Shown piece by piece: positions 28,967 through 38,182 of a stretch of 64,000 nucleotides of DNA. Every line of letters begins with the position of its first letter. Position 1 is the stretch's first letter. The position numbers and the translations under genes are program-made. The notes beneath the pieces were generated by a model. That model ran no database searches. It had not been told where the DNA came from and saw only the letters and a program-made list of their open reading frames with translations. This DNA comes from Pseudomonas sp. PD9R (GTDB lineage Bacteria > Pseudomonadota > Gammaproteobacteria > Pseudomonadales > Pseudomonadaceae): the NCBI RefSeq assembly GCF_019200975.1, contig NZ_JAHTMR010000004.1:62001-126000 (forward strand), given 5' to 3'.

Positions 28967-30374
28967 CCACACGTCACTCTTTATTGATGGTCGCTGGCAA
29001 ACCCCATCGGGGCAGGGCATCGCCGAGGTGATCAACCCGGCCACCGAAGAAGTCGCTGGCAGCGTCCCGCTGGGCGATGAGCGCGATGTCGACAGCGCCG
29101 TCGCCGCTGCACGCAAAGCCTTTGCTTCATGGGCACGCACGCCTTCCAGCGTGCGTGCCGGTTACATCCGCGCACTGGCCGAACAACTGCGGGCCCGCGC
29201 CGACGAAATGGCCGCGGTGATCACCACCGAACTGGGCATGCCAGTGCAGTGGAGTCGCTCGGTGCAAGTGGACGGGCCGATCATGGGGCTGGAGCAGTAC
29301 GTCGAACTTGCCGGTTTGATGGATGAAGTGCGTGAAGTCGGCAACTCGCTGGTGGTCCGCGAGGCGGTGGGCGTGTGTGCGTTCATCAACCCGTGGAACT
29401 ACCCGCTGCACCAGTTGATCGGCAAGCTCGCTCCCGCCTTGGCCGCCGGTTGCACAGTGGTGGTCAAGCCGAGTCAGGACACGCCGCTGCATGCGTTTTT
29501 GCTGGCACAGATGATTGAAGACATCGGGCTGCCGGCCGGCGTGTTCAACCTGGTCAGCGGACCGGGTTCGAAGGTCGGCGAAGCCCTGGCCAAGCACCCG
29601 GACGTGGACATGGTGTCGTTCACCGGTTCCACCGGCGCGGGGGTGCGGGTTGCGCAAGCGGCTGCACCGTCGGTGAAGCGCGTGTGCCTGGAGCTCGGTG
29701 GTAAATCGGCGTTGTTGATTGCCGAAGATGCCGATCTGGACGCGGCGGTGCGTTACGGCGTGCAGGACGTGATGATCAACTCCGGGCAGACCTGCACCGC
29801 GCTGACTCGCATGCTGCTGCCGGCCAGTCGTTATGCCGAGGCGCTGGAGATCGCGCTGGAAGAAACCCTGAGCCTGCGCATGGGTGATCCACTCGATCCA
29901 CAGAGCTTTCTCGGTCCGATGTGTTCGGCCGGGCAACGCCGCACGGTGCTGGACTACATCAAGATCGGTCAGGAAGAAGGCGCACGTCTGCTGTGCGGTG
30001 GCGACTCGGCCTCGTCGTTCGAGCGTGGCTTCTATGTCAGCCCGACGCTGTTCGCCGATGTCGACAATTCCATGCGCATCGCCCAGGAAGAAATCTTCGG
30101 CCCGGTGCTGTGCCTGATTCCCTACGACGATGAGGCACAGGCAATTGAGATTGCCAACGACTCGCCGTTCGGCCTGTCCAGCGGCGTCTGGGCCGGCAGC
30201 ACCGAGCGTGCCCTGCAACTGGGCCGGCAACTGCGGGCAGGCCAGTGCTTTCTCAACGGCGCGGCATTTAACTATCAGGCACCGTTCGGCGGCTACAAGC
30301 AGTCGGGCAATGGCCGGGAGTGGGGGGAAGAAGGGCTCAACGAATTCGTCGAAGTGAAGGCGATCCAGGTGTGA
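28959..30374 (+). CDS. Aldehyde dehydrogenase, probably 4-guanidinobutyraldehyde dehydrogenase
   Basis: NAD(P)-dependent aldehyde dehydrogenase, 471 residues. The catalytic cysteine is Cys279 in NSGQTCTALTR and the general base glutamate is in LELGGKSALL; GSTGAGVRVAQ forms the cofactor loop. It is translationally coupled to aruH, so its natural substrate is most likely the 4-guanidinobutyraldehyde made by AruI, giving 4-guanidinobutyrate. P. aeruginosa uses KauB for this; whether this gene is a kauB orthologue or a separate family member cannot be told here. No guanidinobutyrase gene follows. A terminator stands 26 bases after the stop. Confidence 0.88.
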   Translation: MLNHTSLFIDGRWQTPSGQGIAEVINPATEEVAGSVPLGDERDVDSAVAAARKAFASWARTPSSVRAGYIRALAEQLRARADEMAAVITTELGMPVQWSRSVQVDGPIMGLEQYVELAGLMDEVREVGNSLVVREAVGVCAFINPWNYPLHQLIGKLAPALAAGCTVVVKPSQDTPLHAFLLAQMIEDIGLPAGVFNLVSGPGSKVGEALAKHPDVDMVSFTGSTGAGVRVAQAAAPSVKRVCLELGGKSALLIAEDADLDAAVRYGVQDVMINSGQTCTALTRMLLPASRYAEALEIALEETLSLRMGDPLDPQSFLGPMCSAGQRRTVLDYIKIGQEEGARLLCGGDSASSFERGFYVSPTLFADVDNSMRIAQEEIFGPVLCLIPYDDEAQAIEIANDSPFGLSSGVWAGSTERALQLGRQLRAGQCFLNGAAFNYQAPFGGYKQSGNGREWGEEGLNEFVEVKAIQV

Positions 30375-30399
30375 CGGTTAACGTTTCAAAGGGTATTAG

Positions 30400-30423
30400 C
30401 ACCGGGCCTTGGCCCGGTGTTTT
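30400..30423 (+). terminator. Rho-independent terminator after the arginine operon
   Basis: Stem CACCGGGCC / GGCCCGGTG with a two-base TT loop and four T residues after it, ending the operon before the peptide-type ABC genes. Confidence 0.88.
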
Positions 30424-30471
30424 GCGTGGTTTTGAACGGGTATTTCATTAGCTTTTATCAGGGGCAATGCA

Positions 30472-32073
30472 ATGAGCGATAACAAAAACAAGATTACTCA
30501 AGCGAACCACGAATTCAGTTTTCCGCGTCGAGACTTCTTGAAATACAGCGCAGCGGCTGCAGCAGTGGCCGGGGCGTTCTCCATGGGCCTGCCGTACGGT
30601 GCGTTTGCCGAAGAAGCCACGCCGAAAGCCGGCGGCGTACTGCGCCTGGGCCTGGCAGGTGGCAGCACCACCGACTCCAAGGACCCGGGTTCGTGGGCCG
30701 ATACCTTCACCTTCGTGGGTTTCTCGGCGGTCTATAACACCCTGACCGAAATCGCCGTCGACGGCACGGCGATCCCGGAACTGGCTGAAAGCTGGACCTC
30801 GACCCCGGACGCCCGCGTCTGGACTTTCAAGCTGCGTCAGGGTGTGACTTTCCACAACGGCAAGACCCTGACCGTTGATGACGTGGTGGCTTCGATCCAG
30901 CATCACCTCGGGGAAAAATCCACCTCGGCGGCCAAGACCGTGTTGGGTGATGTGGCCAAGGTCAGCGCCAGTGGCAGCGACAGCGTGGTGTTCGAACTGC
31001 ATTCGGGTAACGCCGATTTCTCTTACGTGGTCGCCGATTATCACGTGGTGATCATGCCGAGCAAGGATGGCGTGGCGGACTGGCAGGCCGGCGTCGGCAC
31101 GGGCGGTTATCGCCTCAAGGACTTCGAACCGGGCGTGCGCATGACCCTGGAACGCAGCCCCGATTACTGGAAGCCGGGCCGCGCGCACTTCGCCAGCGCC
31201 GAGCTGATCGCCATCGCCGATGGTGCCGCGCGGGTCAACGCGCTGGTCACCGGCCAGGTGGACGTGATCAACAAGGTCGACCTGAAAACCGTGGCGCTGC
31301 TCAAGCGCAATCCGAACCTGGTCATTGAAGAAACCAAGGGCGCGCAGCACTACACCTTCCCGATGCTCACCGACAGTCAGGCGTTCCTGAACAACGATGT
31401 GCGCATGGCCATGAAACACGCGATCAACCGCGAAACCCTGCTGGCCTCGGTGCTGCACGGCTATGGCCTGGTCGGTAACGATCACCCGATCCAGCCCGGC
31501 AGCCGCTTCATCAACACTGCGCTGGAACAACGCACCTACGATCCGGACAAGTCGCGTTTTTACCTGAAAAAGGCCGGCATGGATTCGCTCAAGGTACGCC
31601 TGCAAGCGTCCGACGCGGCTTACACCGGCGCCGTCGACGCTTCGGTGTTGTTCAAGGAACAGGCGCGTGCGGCCGGGATCGAGATCGATGTGGTGCGTGA
31701 ACCGGCCGATGGTTTCTTTTCCAACGTCTGGAACAAGCAACCGTTCACCACCTCGTTCTGGTACAGCAGCCTGACCGCCGACCGCATGTTCAGCATCGGT
31801 TACGCCAAAGGCGCGGCGTGGAACGAAACCCACTGGGACAACCCGCGCTTCAACCAGTTGCTCAATGCCGCTCGTGGCGAGATGAACGATCCATTGCGCC
31901 GCGAGATGTACAACGAAATGCAGTCGCTGTGCCGCGATGAAGGCGGCGCGATTGTGCCGCTGTTTGCCAGTTCGGTGGCAGCCCGTTCCAACCGCGTCAA
32001 CCACGGCGGCCAGACTGCGCCTTACGGCGAACTGGATGGCCTGCGGGTGATCGAGCGTTGGTGGCAGGCGTAA
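30472..32073 (+). CDS. Tat-exported family 5 substrate-binding protein
   Basis: SBP_bac_5 protein (533 residues) of a peptide/nickel-type ABC importer. The N-terminus carries a twin-arginine signal (PRRDFLKYS followed by an alanine-rich hydrophobic core to AFAEE), which is unusual for this family and implies folded export. Mature motifs are VLRLGLAGGST, IPELAESWTSTPDARVWTFKLRQG and VTFHNGKTLTVDDV, the DppA-like start of the ligand domain. A family B repeat palindrome stands between it and the first permease gene. Ligand unknown; it could be a peptide, an opine or an amine conjugate. Confidence 0.88.
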   Translation: MSDNKNKITQANHEFSFPRRDFLKYSAAAAAVAGAFSMGLPYGAFAEEATPKAGGVLRLGLAGGSTTDSKDPGSWADTFTFVGFSAVYNTLTEIAVDGTAIPELAESWTSTPDARVWTFKLRQGVTFHNGKTLTVDDVVASIQHHLGEKSTSAAKTVLGDVAKVSASGSDSVVFELHSGNADFSYVVADYHVVIMPSKDGVADWQAGVGTGGYRLKDFEPGVRMTLERSPDYWKPGRAHFASAELIAIADGAARVNALVTGQVDVINKVDLKTVALLKRNPNLVIEETKGAQHYTFPMLTDSQAFLNNDVRMAMKHAINRETLLASVLHGYGLVGNDHPIQPGSRFINTALEQRTYDPDKSRFYLKKAGMDSLKVRLQASDAAYTGAVDASVLFKEQARAAGIEIDVVREPADGFFSNVWNKQPFTTSFWYSSLTADRMFSIGYAKGAAWNETHWDNPRFNQLLNAARGEMNDPLRREMYNEMQSLCRDEGGAIVPLFASSVAARSNRVNHGGQTAPYGELDGLRVIERWWQA

Positions 32074-32083
32074 AGAGTGCCGT

Positions 32084-32183
32084 TGCAGGAGCGAGCTTGC
32101 TCGCGATGGAGCTTAACGATAACGCTGGAAACCTGAATCACCCCAGTGCCCTCAGGTTTTTCGCGAGCAAGCTCGCTCCTACA
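32084..32183. repeat. Palindromic repeat pair, family B, inside the operon
   Basis: TGCAGGAGCGAGCTTGCTCGCGA and inverse TCGCGAGCAAGCTCGCTCCTACA, placed between the binding-protein stop and the permease start. Confidence 0.85.
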
Positions 32184-32217
32184 CAAGGCTCCCCGATCCA
32201 TCTCAAGGAACTGCACG

Positions 32218-33177
32218 ATGAAGAGTATTTTCAAGCTGTTGGCGCAGCGTTTGGCATTGGGGCTGTTATCGCTGTTTGCGGTGTCAGTGATTATTTTTCT
32301 CGCGGTCGGCATGCTGCCGGGCGATATCGCCCAGGCCATGCTCGGCCAATCCGCTACACCGGAAACCGTGGCGGCGTTCCGTGCGCAACTGGGCCTGGAC
32401 ATGTCGCCATTGGTGCGCTTCGGCCACTGGATGTGGAATCTGTTACACGGTGACCTCGGCGTGTCGCTGGCCAACCAGCGGCCCATCGCCGAACTGGTTG
32501 GCAGTCGTTTGGGCAACACCTTCAGCCTCGCGTTGCTGGCAGCGTTGGTATCGGTGCCATTGGCGTTGCTGCTGGGGATGCTCGCGGCGTTGTATCGCAA
32601 CAGCTGGTTCGACCGCTTGCTCAACACCTCGGCGTTGAGCGCGGTGTCGTTCCCCGAGTTCTTTGTCGCCTACATCCTGATCCTGGTGTTCGCGGTGAAG
32701 CTCAACTGGTTCCCGAGCATTTCCAATATCGCGCCGGACGCGACCCTCGGCACGATACTCGACCGCTCGGTACTGCCGGTGGCGACGCTGAGCCTGGTGG
32801 TGATTGCGCAAATGATGCGCATGACCCGCGCCTCGCTGATCAACCTGCTGGCCAGCCCGTACATCGAAATGGCCCGGCTCAAGGGCATCAGTCAATCGCG
32901 AATCATCTTTCGCCATGCCCTGCCGAATGCCTTGGCACCGATCGTCAACGTGGTGGCGCTGAACCTGGCGTACCTCGTGGTCGGCGTGGTGGTGGTTGAA
33001 GTGGTGTTTGTCTATCCGGGGCTCGGCCAGTTGCTGGTGGATTCCGTAGCCAAACGCGACATCCCGGTGGTGCAGGCCTGCAGCCTGATCTTTGCCGCGA
33101 CTTACATCCTGCTCAACACCAGCGCCGATGTGCTGTCGATTGCCAGCAACCCACGCCTGATGCATCCGAAGGGGTAG
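32218..33177 (+). CDS. ABC transporter permease, DppB type
   Basis: 319-residue inner-membrane permease with six membrane segments. The start (LLAQRLALGLLSLFAVSVIIF) and the coupling-helix motif (EMARLKGISQSRIIFRHALPNALAPI) are of the DppB/OppB type; VVVVEVVFVYPGLGQLLVDSV is the family's C-terminal signature. The ATG at 32218 follows an AAGGA site. It pairs with the next permease and the fused ATPase to import the ligand of the Tat-exported binding protein. Confidence 0.92.
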   Translation: MKSIFKLLAQRLALGLLSLFAVSVIIFLAVGMLPGDIAQAMLGQSATPETVAAFRAQLGLDMSPLVRFGHWMWNLLHGDLGVSLANQRPIAELVGSRLGNTFSLALLAALVSVPLALLLGMLAALYRNSWFDRLLNTSALSAVSFPEFFVAYILILVFAVKLNWFPSISNIAPDATLGTILDRSVLPVATLSLVVIAQMMRMTRASLINLLASPYIEMARLKGISQSRIIFRHALPNALAPIVNVVALNLAYLVVGVVVVEVVFVYPGLGQLLVDSVAKRDIPVVQACSLIFAATYILLNTSADVLSIASNPRLMHPKG

Positions 33178-33180
33178 ACC

Positions 33181-34008
33181 ATGAGCTTGTTTAAACAATT
33201 GGTCCGGGCGCCGCTGAGTGCGAAGTTCGGATTGCTGGTGATTGTTGTGTACGTCCTGGTAGCGCTGTTCGCCCCGGTGTTGGCACCGTTCGGCGAAACT
33301 CAGGTGGTGGGTGATGGCTTTGCGCCGTGGGGCGGGCAGTTCCTGTTGGGCACCGATAACCTGGGGCGCGACATGTTCAGTCGTCTGGTGTACGGCGCGC
33401 GCAATACGTTGGGCATTGCCTTCCTGACCACGGTATTGGCGTTCCTGCTCGGTGGCCTCAGTGGTCTGGTCGCGGCGATCAAGGGTGGCGCGGTTGATCA
33501 GGGGCTGTCGCGGGTGGTGGACATCCTGATGGCGATTCCGCAGCTGATCTTCGCCTTGCTGATCCTCAGTGTGGTCGGCACCACCGCGACTTCGCTGGTG
33601 TTGGTCATCGCGCTGCTGGATGCGACCCGGGTGTTTCGTCTGTCTCGCGCGGTGGCCATGAACGTGGTGGTGCAGGACTTCGTCGAAGCGGCGCGCCTGC
33701 GCGGTGAAGGCCTGTGGTGGCTAGTGACCCGCGAAGTATTGCCGAACGCGGCGGCGCCGTTGATTGCCGAATTCGGCCTGCGTTTTTGCTTTGTGTTTTT
33801 GTTCATCAGTGCGCTGTCGTTCCTCGGCCTGGGCATCCAGCCGCCGACCGCCGACTGGGGCAGCATGGTGCGCGACAACGCCGTACTGATCACCTTTGGC
33901 GACATCAGCCCGTTGCTGCCCGCCCTGGCCGTGGCGTTGATCACGGTCAGCGTCAACTTCGTCGTCGACTGGATGCTGCACAAATCCAGCGGCCTCAAGG
34001 AATGCTGA
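33181..34008 (+). CDS. ABC transporter permease, DppC type
   Basis: 275-residue permease with an N-terminal helix, then the DppC signature FLLGTDNLGRDMFSRLVYGARNTL and the coupling region EAARLRGEGLWWLVTREVLPNAAAPLI. FLGLGIQPPTADWGSMV near the C-terminus is diagnostic. Three bases separate it from the preceding permease. It forms the second half of the translocation channel. Confidence 0.92.
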   Translation: MSLFKQLVRAPLSAKFGLLVIVVYVLVALFAPVLAPFGETQVVGDGFAPWGGQFLLGTDNLGRDMFSRLVYGARNTLGIAFLTTVLAFLLGGLSGLVAAIKGGAVDQGLSRVVDILMAIPQLIFALLILSVVGTTATSLVLVIALLDATRVFRLSRAVAMNVVVQDFVEAARLRGEGLWWLVTREVLPNAAAPLIAEFGLRFCFVFLFISALSFLGLGIQPPTADWGSMVRDNAVLITFGDISPLLPALAVALITVSVNFVVDWMLHKSSGLKEC

Positions 34009-34010
34009 AC

Positions 34011-35657
34011 ATGACGACATCAAAACCTTTGCTGGAAATCCGCGACCTGCACATCGAAGGTCATTACGAAGACGCCTGGCATCCGCTGATCAAGGGCATC
34101 GACCTGACCCTGCAACGCGGCGAAGTGCTGGGGCTGATCGGTGAGTCGGGGGCGGGTAAATCGACCCTCGGGTTGTCGGCGATGGGCTACACCCGTGATG
34201 GTTGCCGGATCACCGGAGGCTCGGTGCATTTCGACGGTATCGATCTGCTCAAGGCCAAACCCGAAGCGCTGCGCAAGTTGCGCGGCTTGCGCATCGCCTA
34301 TGTGGCGCAGAGCGCAGCGGCTTCGTTCAACCCGGCCCATCGTTTGATCGATCAGCATGTGGAAACCGCTGTGAAAAACGGAGGCATGAGCCGTTCCCAG
34401 GCCATGGCCGAAGCGGTGGAATTGTATCGAGTGCTGCGTCTGCCCAATCCTGAGCAGATCGGCCAGCGCTACCCGCATCAGGTCTCCGGTGGCCAGTTGC
34501 AGCGGGTCATGACCGCCATGGCAATGGCCTGCCACCCGGACCTGATTATCTTCGACGAACCGACCACCGCGCTGGACGTCACCACCCAGATCGAAGTGCT
34601 GGCGGCGATTCGCGATGCGGTCAAGACCTACGGCAGCGCGGCGATCTACATCAGCCACGACCTGGCGGTGGTGGCGCAAATGGCCGACCGCATCATGGTC
34701 CTGCGCCACGGCAAACTGGTGGAAGAGGCCGAGACCCGCAAGATGCTCGGTGACCCGCAGGAGGAGTACACCAAGTCACTGTGGGCGGTGCGCAGTTTCC
34801 GCACCGAACCCAAGCCGTGCCCGCAAGCCGAAAAACCGCTGCTGGAATTGCGCGGCAGTTGCGCCAGTTACGGTCATCAACCGGTGCTGCATGACGTGTC
34901 GTTGAAGCTGTATCGCGGCCAGACATTGGCTGTGATTGGCGAATCCGGCAGCGGTAAAAGCTCCACGGCACGCTTGATCACCGGGCTGCTGCAGCCCACT
35001 GCTGGTCAGGTGTTGTACGACGGTGAGCCGCTGCCGGCGGACTTTCGTCAGCGCAGCAAGGAGCAATTGCGCCGCGTGCAGATGATCTACCAGATACCCG
35101 ATACCGCGCTGAACCCACGCCAGCGCATCGTCGATATCATCGGCCGGCCGTTGACGTTTTATCTCGGGCTCAAGGGCAAGGCCATGCGCGCGCGGGTTGC
35201 GGAGCTGCTGGAGATGATCGAACTGGACCCGGCAACCTTCATGGAGCGTCAGCCACGAGAACTGTCCGGCGGGCAGAAACAACGCATCTGCATCGCCCGG
35301 GCATTGGCCGCCGATCCTCAGCTGATCATCTGCGACGAAGTCACCTCGGCACTGGACCAACTGGTAGCCGAAGGTGTACTCAAGCTGCTCAACCGTATTC
35401 AGCAGCAACTGGGCGTCGCCTATTTGTTCATCACCCATGACGTCGCCACCGTGCGTGCGATTGCCGATGAAGTGTTGGTGATGCAACGGGGCAGGGTGGT
35501 CGACCATGGCTCGCGCAGCCAGATTTTCACCCCGCCGCACCAGGACTACACCGGGTTGCTGTTCTCGTCCGAACCGCAAATGGACCCGGACTGGCTCGAC
35601 CAATTGCTGGCCAGTCGCGCTTCACAACATTCAACCCATACGCTGGAAAAAGTCTAA
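34011..35657 (+). CDS. Tandem ABC ATPase (DppD-DppF fusion)
   Basis: 548-residue protein with two complete ABC ATPase domains, replacing separate DppD and DppF. First domain: Walker [10 protein letters not shown], signature [10 protein letters not shown], Walker [13 protein letters not shown]. Second domain (from about residue 278): Walker [10 protein letters not shown], signature [10 protein letters not shown], Walker [13 protein letters not shown]. Each is followed by the H-loop ([18 protein letters not shown]). The start at 34011 is preferred because AAGGA stands nine bases upstream, though an ATG at 34002 is in frame. Two bases separate it from the permease. Confidence 0.93.
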   Translation: MTTSKPLLEIRDLHIEGHYEDAWHPLIKGIDLTLQRGEVLGLIGESGAGKSTLGLSAMGYTRDGCRITGGSVHFDGIDLLKAKPEALRKLRGLRIAYVAQSAAASFNPAHRLIDQHVETAVKNGGMSRSQAMAEAVELYRVLRLPNPEQIGQRYPHQVSGGQLQRVMTAMAMACHPDLIIFDEPTTALDVTTQIEVLAAIRDAVKTYGSAAIYISHDLAVVAQMADRIMVLRHGKLVEEAETRKMLGDPQEEYTKSLWAVRSFRTEPKPCPQAEKPLLELRGSCASYGHQPVLHDVSLKLYRGQTLAVIGESGSGKSSTARLITGLLQPTAGQVLYDGEPLPADFRQRSKEQLRRVQMIYQIPDTALNPRQRIVDIIGRPLTFYLGLKGKAMRARVAELLEMIELDPATFMERQPRELSGGQKQRICIARALAADPQLIICDEVTSALDQLVAEGVLKLLNRIQQQLGVAYLFITHDVATVRAIADEVLVMQRGRVVDHGSRSQIFTPPHQDYTGLLFSSEPQMDPDWLDQLLASRASQHSTHTLEKV

Positions 35658-35666
35658 GGAATCACC

Positions 35667-36383
35667 ATGAAAGTACTGATCGTTCATGCTCATCCAGAGC
35701 CACAATCCTTCACCGCTGCCCTGCGTGACCAGGCGGTTGCGACCCTTGAAGCCCAGGGCCATGAAGTGCAGGTCAGCGACCTGTACAAGATGAATTGGAA
35801 CCCGGTGGCCAGCGCCGATGACTTTTCGTCGCGGGAAAACCCCGAGTACCTGGTCTATGCGCTGGAGCAACGCCTGGGTGTCAAAAGTCAGTCGCTGGCA
35901 GCGGACATTCAGGCTGAACTGGACAAACTGCTGTGGGCCGACCTGCTGATTCTCAATTTCCCGATCTTCTGGTTCTCCGCCCCGGCGATGCTCAAGGGCT
36001 GGATTGACCGGGTGCTGGTGTCCGGCATCTGCTACGGCGGCAAGCGTTTTTACGATCAAGGTGGCTTGAGCGGAAAAAAGGCGCTGGTCACCGTGACGCT
36101 GGGCGGCCGAGAGCACATGTTCGGTGAAGACGCGATCCACGGTCCGTTGCAGGACATGCTGCGGCCAATTCTGCGTGGCACGCTGGCCTACGTTGGTTTC
36201 GATGTGCTGGAGCCGTTCGTGGCCTGGCATGTGCCGTACATCAGCGCCGAAGCCCGCCAACAGTTCCTGGTTGATTACAGCCAACGCCTGCAACACCTGA
36301 GTGACGAACAACCGCTGGCATTTCCGAAGCTGTCGCAGTTCGATGAACAGCTCTACCCACTGACCCAGCCCGCCATCGCCTAA
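35667..36383 (+). CDS. NAD(P)H-dependent flavoprotein oxidoreductase (quinone-reductase-like)
   Basis: Flavodoxin-fold oxidoreductase of 238 residues, NQO1/MdaB/KefF type. MKVLIVHAHPEPQSFTAAL is the FMN-phosphate loop; LNFPIFWFSAPAMLKGWIDRV and VTLGGREHMFG are the isoalloxazine contacts. It follows the ATPase by nine bases and so is part of the ABC transporter operon. In the P. aeruginosa arginine transaminase region a quinone reductase gene is also adjacent. Its role could be reduction of the imported compound or a two-electron quinone detoxification; sequence does not decide. Confidence 0.87.
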   Translation: MKVLIVHAHPEPQSFTAALRDQAVATLEAQGHEVQVSDLYKMNWNPVASADDFSSRENPEYLVYALEQRLGVKSQSLAADIQAELDKLLWADLLILNFPIFWFSAPAMLKGWIDRVLVSGICYGGKRFYDQGGLSGKKALVTVTLGGREHMFGEDAIHGPLQDMLRPILRGTLAYVGFDVLEPFVAWHVPYISAEARQQFLVDYSQRLQHLSDEQPLAFPKLSQFDEQLYPLTQPAIA

Positions 36384-36398
36384 AAACACTACAAACCC

Positions 36399-36482
36399 TG
36401 TAGGAGGCCGCAGGCTGCGATCTTTTGATCTTGGTCTTTAAAAAGCAAAGTCAAAAGATCGCAGCCTGCGGCAGCTCCGACA
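36399..36482. repeat. Palindromic repeat pair, family A
   Basis: TGTAGGAGgCCGCAGGCTGCGATCTTTTGAT and inverse GCAGCCTGCGGCAGCTCCGACA. The remainder of the 36384-36731 gap has a CCCC-TTCG-GGGG mini-hairpin at 36687 and promoter-like DNA before the barrel gene, but no other gene. Confidence 0.85.
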
Positions 36483-36731
36483 GAGGTTATGTGTTCACCG
36501 CGAATCCCCGCTGGATTGTTCTGAATACGCAAACACTGAAGTCGCCGAGAATGGAATTGTTGGTGTGGTGGCGGGCTTGTAGCCTCCATCACGCCGAACA
36601 CCACGATCTGCCAACGATTGGGTGGAGCTCTAGCCAGGGCTCATCAAGACAGACACGTCAACGTCATACCTTGCTTTCGGCCTTTTGCCCCTTCGGGGGT
36701 TTGGCGCCTAATAAAAATAAGGAAGGCAGGT

Positions 36732-38078
36732 ATGAGTATTCGTGCATGGGTTTGCGCAGCAACCCTGTTCGCGCCCGTTCTGGGTGTCGACGTATTGTTT
36801 CCCTCCATGGCTTCGGCAGCAGACGACCCGATGGGCTCGCTGGTGCGCAGTGTGTTCGGCGACAGCCTTGAGCGCGAACATGGCATCAAAGTCTACGGCT
36901 GGGCCCAGGCAGGTGTGATCTACAACAACAACGGCACGGATGACGTCAGCAAGCAGAGCTTTTTCAATACCGACGAAGGTGTGAACCTTAACCAGTTCGC
37001 CCTGGCCGTGGAAAAGAAACCCAAGAGCAATGTGGTCGGCCGTGTCGGGCCGTTCCCCGGGCCTATGCCGCAAGAGGCCGATTGGGGTTTCAACGTCACG
37101 GCGGTGTACGGCAAGGATGCGCGCTACTTCAAGACCTACGGCTGGGACGAAGACCTCAGCGCCAATCGCAGCAACAAACCCGAAGAGCCCGCGCTGACCA
37201 TCGCGCAGGCCTACGCCGACTTCTACTTCCCGGTACTCGGCGGTTCAGACCTGATGTTCGGGATTTTCCATACGCCGCTGGAAAACGAAATCGGCTTCGC
37301 CTTGCCATCACCCGCGCCGACTGACTTCTATTCGCACACCTATTCCTTCATGCACGGCCCGGCCAAACACGCCGGTGCGCTGTACTCGTTCAAGCTGCCT
37401 TCGGCACCGGGTGAAAGCATGCTCGGCTTCGAACTGGGCGTGGTGCAAGGCTGGAACAACCTGCAAGACCCCAACCACTCACCGGATGCCATCGCCAACG
37501 TGCGCTGGCGCTCGGCTGACTTCAGCACCTGGATCGACTGGGAAAACATCTACGGCAACGGCGCAGGCGACAGCTTTGCCGATTGCAGCTGCGGCTCGCC
37601 ATTGCCAGCCGGCACCAAGGACGACGACTACAAACGCCTGGCGTCGTACCTGACCCTGTCGCAGGTACTCGACCCGAACAACCGCGTGGCGCTGGAGTTG
37701 AACTACGGCAAGCAGGAGCAGGGCGCCTTCGCCGGTTTCGCCAATAAAAACGATGCGACCTGGTACGGCACGGACATCAACTGGTATCACAAGCTCACTG
37801 AAACCCTGACGTGGAACAGCCGCGCCGAGTGGTTTTATACCGACGCACCGGTGCACGTGATGATGGCGAATATCGACCCGCATACCGGTATCCCCGATCC
37901 GACCTGGGGCAGTTTCTACGGCGTGACCACTAACGTGGCCTGGACACCGACGCCTAACGTGCGCCTGCGCCCGGAACTGCGCTACGACATCCATTCCGGT
38001 CCCGGTCGCGATGCCTATGCCGATGGACAGGAAGACTCGCAAGTGGTCGCTTCCTTCGACGTCAGCTTCTTCTTCTAA
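36732..38078 (+). CDS. Outer-membrane beta-barrel protein (OmpL-like porin-2 family)
   Basis: 448-residue putative outer-membrane channel. A signal peptide ends at about ASAAD; the mature chain is rich in alternating aromatic/hydrophobic strands and ends in a phenylalanine run (DVSFFF), the usual outer-membrane insertion signal. KVYGWAQAGVIYNNNG and NVTAVYGKDARYFKTYGWDED look like the putative beta-barrel porin-2 family. The ATG at 36732 has GGAAGGCAGG upstream. It precedes a Liv-type ABC transporter in the same orientation and should give that system its outer-membrane entry. The solute is unknown; aromatic acids are plausible given the hydroquinone genes nearby. Confidence 0.8.
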   Translation: MSIRAWVCAATLFAPVLGVDVLFPSMASAADDPMGSLVRSVFGDSLEREHGIKVYGWAQAGVIYNNNGTDDVSKQSFFNTDEGVNLNQFALAVEKKPKSNVVGRVGPFPGPMPQEADWGFNVTAVYGKDARYFKTYGWDEDLSANRSNKPEEPALTIAQAYADFYFPVLGGSDLMFGIFHTPLENEIGFALPSPAPTDFYSHTYSFMHGPAKHAGALYSFKLPSAPGESMLGFELGVVQGWNNLQDPNHSPDAIANVRWRSADFSTWIDWENIYGNGAGDSFADCSCGSPLPAGTKDDDYKRLASYLTLSQVLDPNNRVALELNYGKQEQGAFAGFANKNDATWYGTDINWYHKLTETLTWNSRAEWFYTDAPVHVMMANIDPHTGIPDPTWGSFYGVTTNVAWTPTPNVRLRPELRYDIHSGPGRDAYADGQEDSQVVASFDVSFFF

Positions 38079-38182
38079 ACCGACTTAATCGTTCGTCCCT
38101 GAGCTTGCGTGCGGCTCGATCCACACGCTGTGACCTTGTTCGACCGGGCTTTGGCGGCACGCCGCCACATTGGAGTTCTTTC

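Noticed and set aside
30431..30448. TTTGAACGGGTATTTCAT before the Tat-exported binding protein, resembling the TetR operator
   Set aside because: The spacing between TGAA and TTCA is seven rather than six bases and the outer positions do not pair, so it does not fit the 7-4-7 pattern.
36687..36698. CCCC-TTCG-GGGG before the barrel gene considered as terminator
   Set aside because: Only a four-base stem and no U-run; too weak to call.
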